Source: Armatimonadota bacterium
GTDB taxonomy: Bacteria > Armatimonadota > JAAZEB01
Reading direction: 5' to 3'
Length of the DNA stretch: 62,991 bases
NCBI GenBank assembly: GCA_012512265.1
Contig: JAAZEM010000156.1
Coordinates: 1-62,991, forward strand
Shown here: positions 62,864 through 62,991 of the stretch, in pieces
Layout of the letters: every line of letters begins with the position of its first letter
Numbering within the stretch: the stretch's first letter is position 1
The notes under the pieces: model-generated
The model's input: the letters and a program-made list of their open reading frames with translations, nothing else
Told to the model about the DNA's origin: nothing
The model's database searches: none
Made by a program: the position numbers and the translations under genes

Positions 62864-62991
62864 ATGAGACGAGTTGTCGGTGCGTTGCTGCTGTGCCTGT
62901 TCTGGGGCTCCGCCGCGTGGGGCCTCGACGTGGTCCGGGACGGGAAGCCGGTCGCGCGGATCGTGGTGCCGGATGAGGCCGACAGCTACAC
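62864..62991 (+). CDS. Secreted protein, 5' fragment
   Basis: Only 42 codons before the window ends. ATG 62864 follows GAAGGAGGGA. The start is a signal peptide (MRRVVGALLLCLFWGSAAWG), then LDVVRDGKPVARIVVPDEAD. That pattern (VxDGKPxAxIVVP) is how DUF4838/alpha-glucuronidase-N-like secreted proteins of this kind of organism usually begin. The family is a guess from so little sequence. Confidence 0.6.
   Translation, partial: MRRVVGALLLCLFWGSAAWGLDVVRDGKPVARIVVPDEADSY

Overview
This GC-rich window most resembles a chromosomal contig from a free-living, saccharolytic, anaerobe-capable bacterium of the Armatimonadota type. That placement is an inference. It rests on tandem DUF1559-type prepilins, several UroD-superfamily paralogues, very large secreted glycosidase-like proteins, DUF6784/6785-type membrane transport, and a YabE-like/KsgA gene order typical of monoderm-related lineages. 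No rRNA, tRNA or CRISPR was recognised.

Layout. 1-9825 is a glycan locus: a secreted TIM-barrel protein, a Nudix hydrolase and a UroD-like protein on the minus strand, diverging from a polytopic membrane protein and a 1504-residue LamG/glycosidase protein. 9896-11036 is a nest of hairpin repeats around an IS200-type Y1 transposase. 11270-17738 holds a stand-alone GMP synthase PPase subunit, a 1459-residue secreted glycosidase-like protein and an esterase. 17737-19256 is a 1.5-kb island with inverted-repeat ends carrying phage head-gene fragments. 19508-22629 has an S24-type repressor and two cytoplasmic propeller-like proteins. 23131-29534 is a cell-wall/housekeeping stretch: a G5-3D protein split by a poly-G frameshift, rsmA, a YfcE-type phosphoesterase, a lytic transglycosylase and an M23 peptidase. 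29787-35718 is a second sugar locus: GH127, two UroD-like proteins and a GH4 enzyme. 35907-44058 is mixed: a frame-interrupted HTH/thioredoxin gene, a tandem repeat block, a sugar-isomerase-like enzyme, a flavoprotein, a DMT exporter, a methyltransferase and lepA. 44179-50852 has two prepilins and a DHOD-like/nifJ pair.

51658-61850 is a compact phage head module: terminase, M23-like protein, T4-type portal, protease and capsid, a seven-bladed propeller protein, connectors and holin-like proteins. It has no tail, integrase or replication genes. It carries one oppositely oriented small gene with its own near-consensus promoter and is interrupted by a 171-bp inverted-repeat element. The window ends with a thioesterase and the start of another secreted protein.

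The main non-routine signals are: (1) a paired empty and cargo-bearing inverted-repeat element (60823-60993 and 17737-19256), the loaded copy carrying AT-richer phage head genes; (2) a multi-copy REP-like hairpin family with a resident Y1 transposase; (3) the tailless head module with its propeller protein and minus-strand moron; (4) two genes split at homopolymer runs (G9 and C8), one of which would encode an HTH-coiled-coil-thioredoxin sensor if read through. Several promoters (lepA, nifJ leader, G5-3D gene, moron, thioesterase) match the sigma-70 consensus with exact 17-bp spacing.
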